Made by a program: the position numbers and the translations under genes. Shown here one piece after another: positions 62,885-64,000 of a stretch of DNA of 64,000 nucleotides (its first letter is position 1; each line of letters starts with the position of its first letter). Source of the DNA: Chryseobacterium angstadtii (lineage in GTDB: Bacteria > Bacteroidota > Bacteroidia > Flavobacteriales > Weeksellaceae); the NCBI RefSeq assembly GCF_001045465.1, contig NZ_LFND01000004.1:62001-126000 (forward strand). The letters run 5' to 3'. Under the pieces are notes generated by a model. That model had not been told where the DNA came from, searched no databases, and saw only the letters and a program-made list of their open reading frames with translations.

Positions 62885-64000
62885 TTATTTTTTTATAATT
62901 TTTCCGGAAAACAAAACTTTATTTTCTGTTCCATATACGCTTAGTATATAAGCTCCTGCACTTAAATCTGACAAATTAACAGTCTGCTTTTTACTTGAAT
63001 TAAAATTGACAGTTTTAATATTTTTTCCTGAAAAATCAGTAACCAATATCTTTTCAAACTTCTCAATCGATTCTATTGTAATCTCACTTGAGAAAAGGGC
63101 AGGATAAATTTTGAACTCCGTATTTGATTTTGGAGATTCATTGGTATTCAGATAATAGCCTGTCATGTCTATTTTCCAAACATCATTATAATTCAAATGA
63201 TCATAAGTTTCTGTTTGTGTACCCCCGAATAAATACAGGTTGCCGGCATTGTCATTCCAAGTTGCAGAATAGCGTCTATAAGGCGGTAAATTTGTATTAG
63301 AAGGGACATTTAACAGGCCGTAATTATATGAAGATGAGGTTTGAGGGCCATACATCCAGGTCCAATTGGCTGTAAGAATATTATATCTCCAAAGATTCTG
63401 TTGAGATGAACTGTTTCCGCCAAAAAGCCATAAATCACCATTCTTTCCGCTCCAGGTTAATGCTTTAGGTCTATCGCCAGGGAAGTTGGCTGCGCTTTCT
63501 GTTCCCATAGTTCCATAATTTGCATTTCCGTAAGGAGGAGGAGTTCCTATTGTAGACCAGCTATTGGTGCTGGTCTGATATTTCCACATTTTAGCATTTG
63601 TAAAATACCAGAAATTTTTATTGTCATCAACCCAGTTAATTCCGGTTCCATAGTCAGCCGGAGGATAATTGGTAGCGGAGAAGTTATTAACTGTTTTATC
63701 TCCGCTTAACCATACCCATTGATCTATGCTGACATCGTATTTCCATACATCATTTAAATAGCCTTCATTGGTAGATACTTCATCAAATCCGTAGCCGCCA
63801 TACAGATAAAAATTACCCTGGGCATCTGTCCATGTTTTTCCTCTTACTCTTGCTCCCGGAATATTAGTTGAAGAATATATTCCCTGGCTTCCGTAATTTG
63901 CGCGTCTGTTTGATCCTAAACTGGCATTTTGTACACCTCCTTTCCAAACCCAGTTATTGGATGTTTTATTGTACATCCACAGATCCTGATAATAAGAGTT
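62885..64000 (-). CDS. Kelch-repeat secreted protein with T9SS type A sorting domain (cut by window edge)
   Basis: The frame is open from base 64000 to the stop at 62885, so the N-terminus is missing. At least five Kelch-like units with the pattern DVWKYD...W.W, NLWRYN and LYLFGG predict a beta propeller. The C-terminal 85 residues (FKIYPALFSSEITIES to LFSGKIIKK) are a type IX secretion sorting signal with the strand series seen in Por-secretion tails, so the protein is exported and attached or released by T9SS. No active site seen; an adhesin or carbohydrate-binding role is possible. Confidence 0.88.
   Translation of the reverse strand, partial: NSYYQDLWMYNKTSNNWVWKGGVQNASLGSNRRANYGSQGIYSSTNIPGARVRGKTWTDAQGNFYLYGGYGFDEVSTNEGYLNDVWKYDVSIDQWVWLSGDKTVNNFSATNYPPADYGTGINWVDDNKNFWYFTNAKMWKYQTSTNSWSTIGTPPPYGNANYGTMGTESAANFPGDRPKALTWSGKNGDLWLFGGNSSSQQNLWRYNILTANWTWMYGPQTSSSYNYGLLNVPSNTNLPPYRRYSATWNDNAGNLYLFGGTQTETYDHLNYNDVWKIDMTGYYLNTNESPKSNTEFKIYPALFSSEITIESIEKFEKILVTDFSGKNIKTVNFNSSKKQTVNLSDLSAGAYILSVYGTENKVLFSGKIIKK

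Overview
The window looks like chromosome of a Flavobacteriia bacterium, most likely Chryseobacterium or a close relative. Grounds: SusC/SusD pair, T9SS sorting domain, LytTR two-component system, Tet(X)-like monooxygenase, TAnnTTTG-type promoters, few Shine-Dalgarno sequences and AT-rich intergenic repeats. Genus assignment is inference from gene content.

Layout. 1-5912: sensory kinases (one cut by the window edge), a beta-lactamase-fold serine hydrolase with TPRs, and an AraC regulator divergent from 6006-7133, a Tet(X)-like flavin monooxygenase gene broken by one in-frame TAG. 7472-32087: a phage-derived island. On its right edge a LexA-like, self-cleavable repressor (+) faces an early leftward operon with a MuA-like transposase, a MuB-like ATPase, a second P-loop ATPase, a DUF3164-like protein and several unknown small genes. 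To the left is a complete contractile tail module (sheath, tube, frameshifted tail chaperone, tape measure, hub, spike, gp25-like, gpJ-like, collar fibre and three tandem paralogous fibres), with an endolysin and a one-gene spanin. No terminase, portal, head protease or capsid gene is present. The natural reading is an R-type tailocin (headless phage-tail bacteriocin) coupled to a Mu-type transposition module, with SOS-type control, lysis release and a fibre array that can diversify host range.

32526-42322: LytTR response regulator, SusD-like, SusC-like, a large metzincin-type zinc protease and a LytS-like sensor kinase, all leftward; apparently one sensing/uptake/proteolysis locus. 42829-42913: tRNA-Ser(UGA). 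43445-44932: AT-rich foreign-looking patch with a RelA/SpoT-domain protein and a frameshifted HTH gene. 45288-48537: trxB, holA and an HsdR-N-domain gene enclosed by mirrored intergenic repeats. 48828-55985: HAD hydrolase, dienelactone hydrolase, GH29 fucosidase, cupin, GNAT, DUF2911, Ogt, DinB, Crp/Fnr and a degenerate aspartyl-protease-like secreted protein. 56392-62665: probable siderophore-iron cluster (esterase, PepSY reductase-type protein, TonB receptor), a serine hydrolase and a second Crp/Fnr regulator. 62885-64000: a Kelch-repeat T9SS cargo protein cut by the window edge.

All assignments come from reading motifs and gene order; no database search was run.
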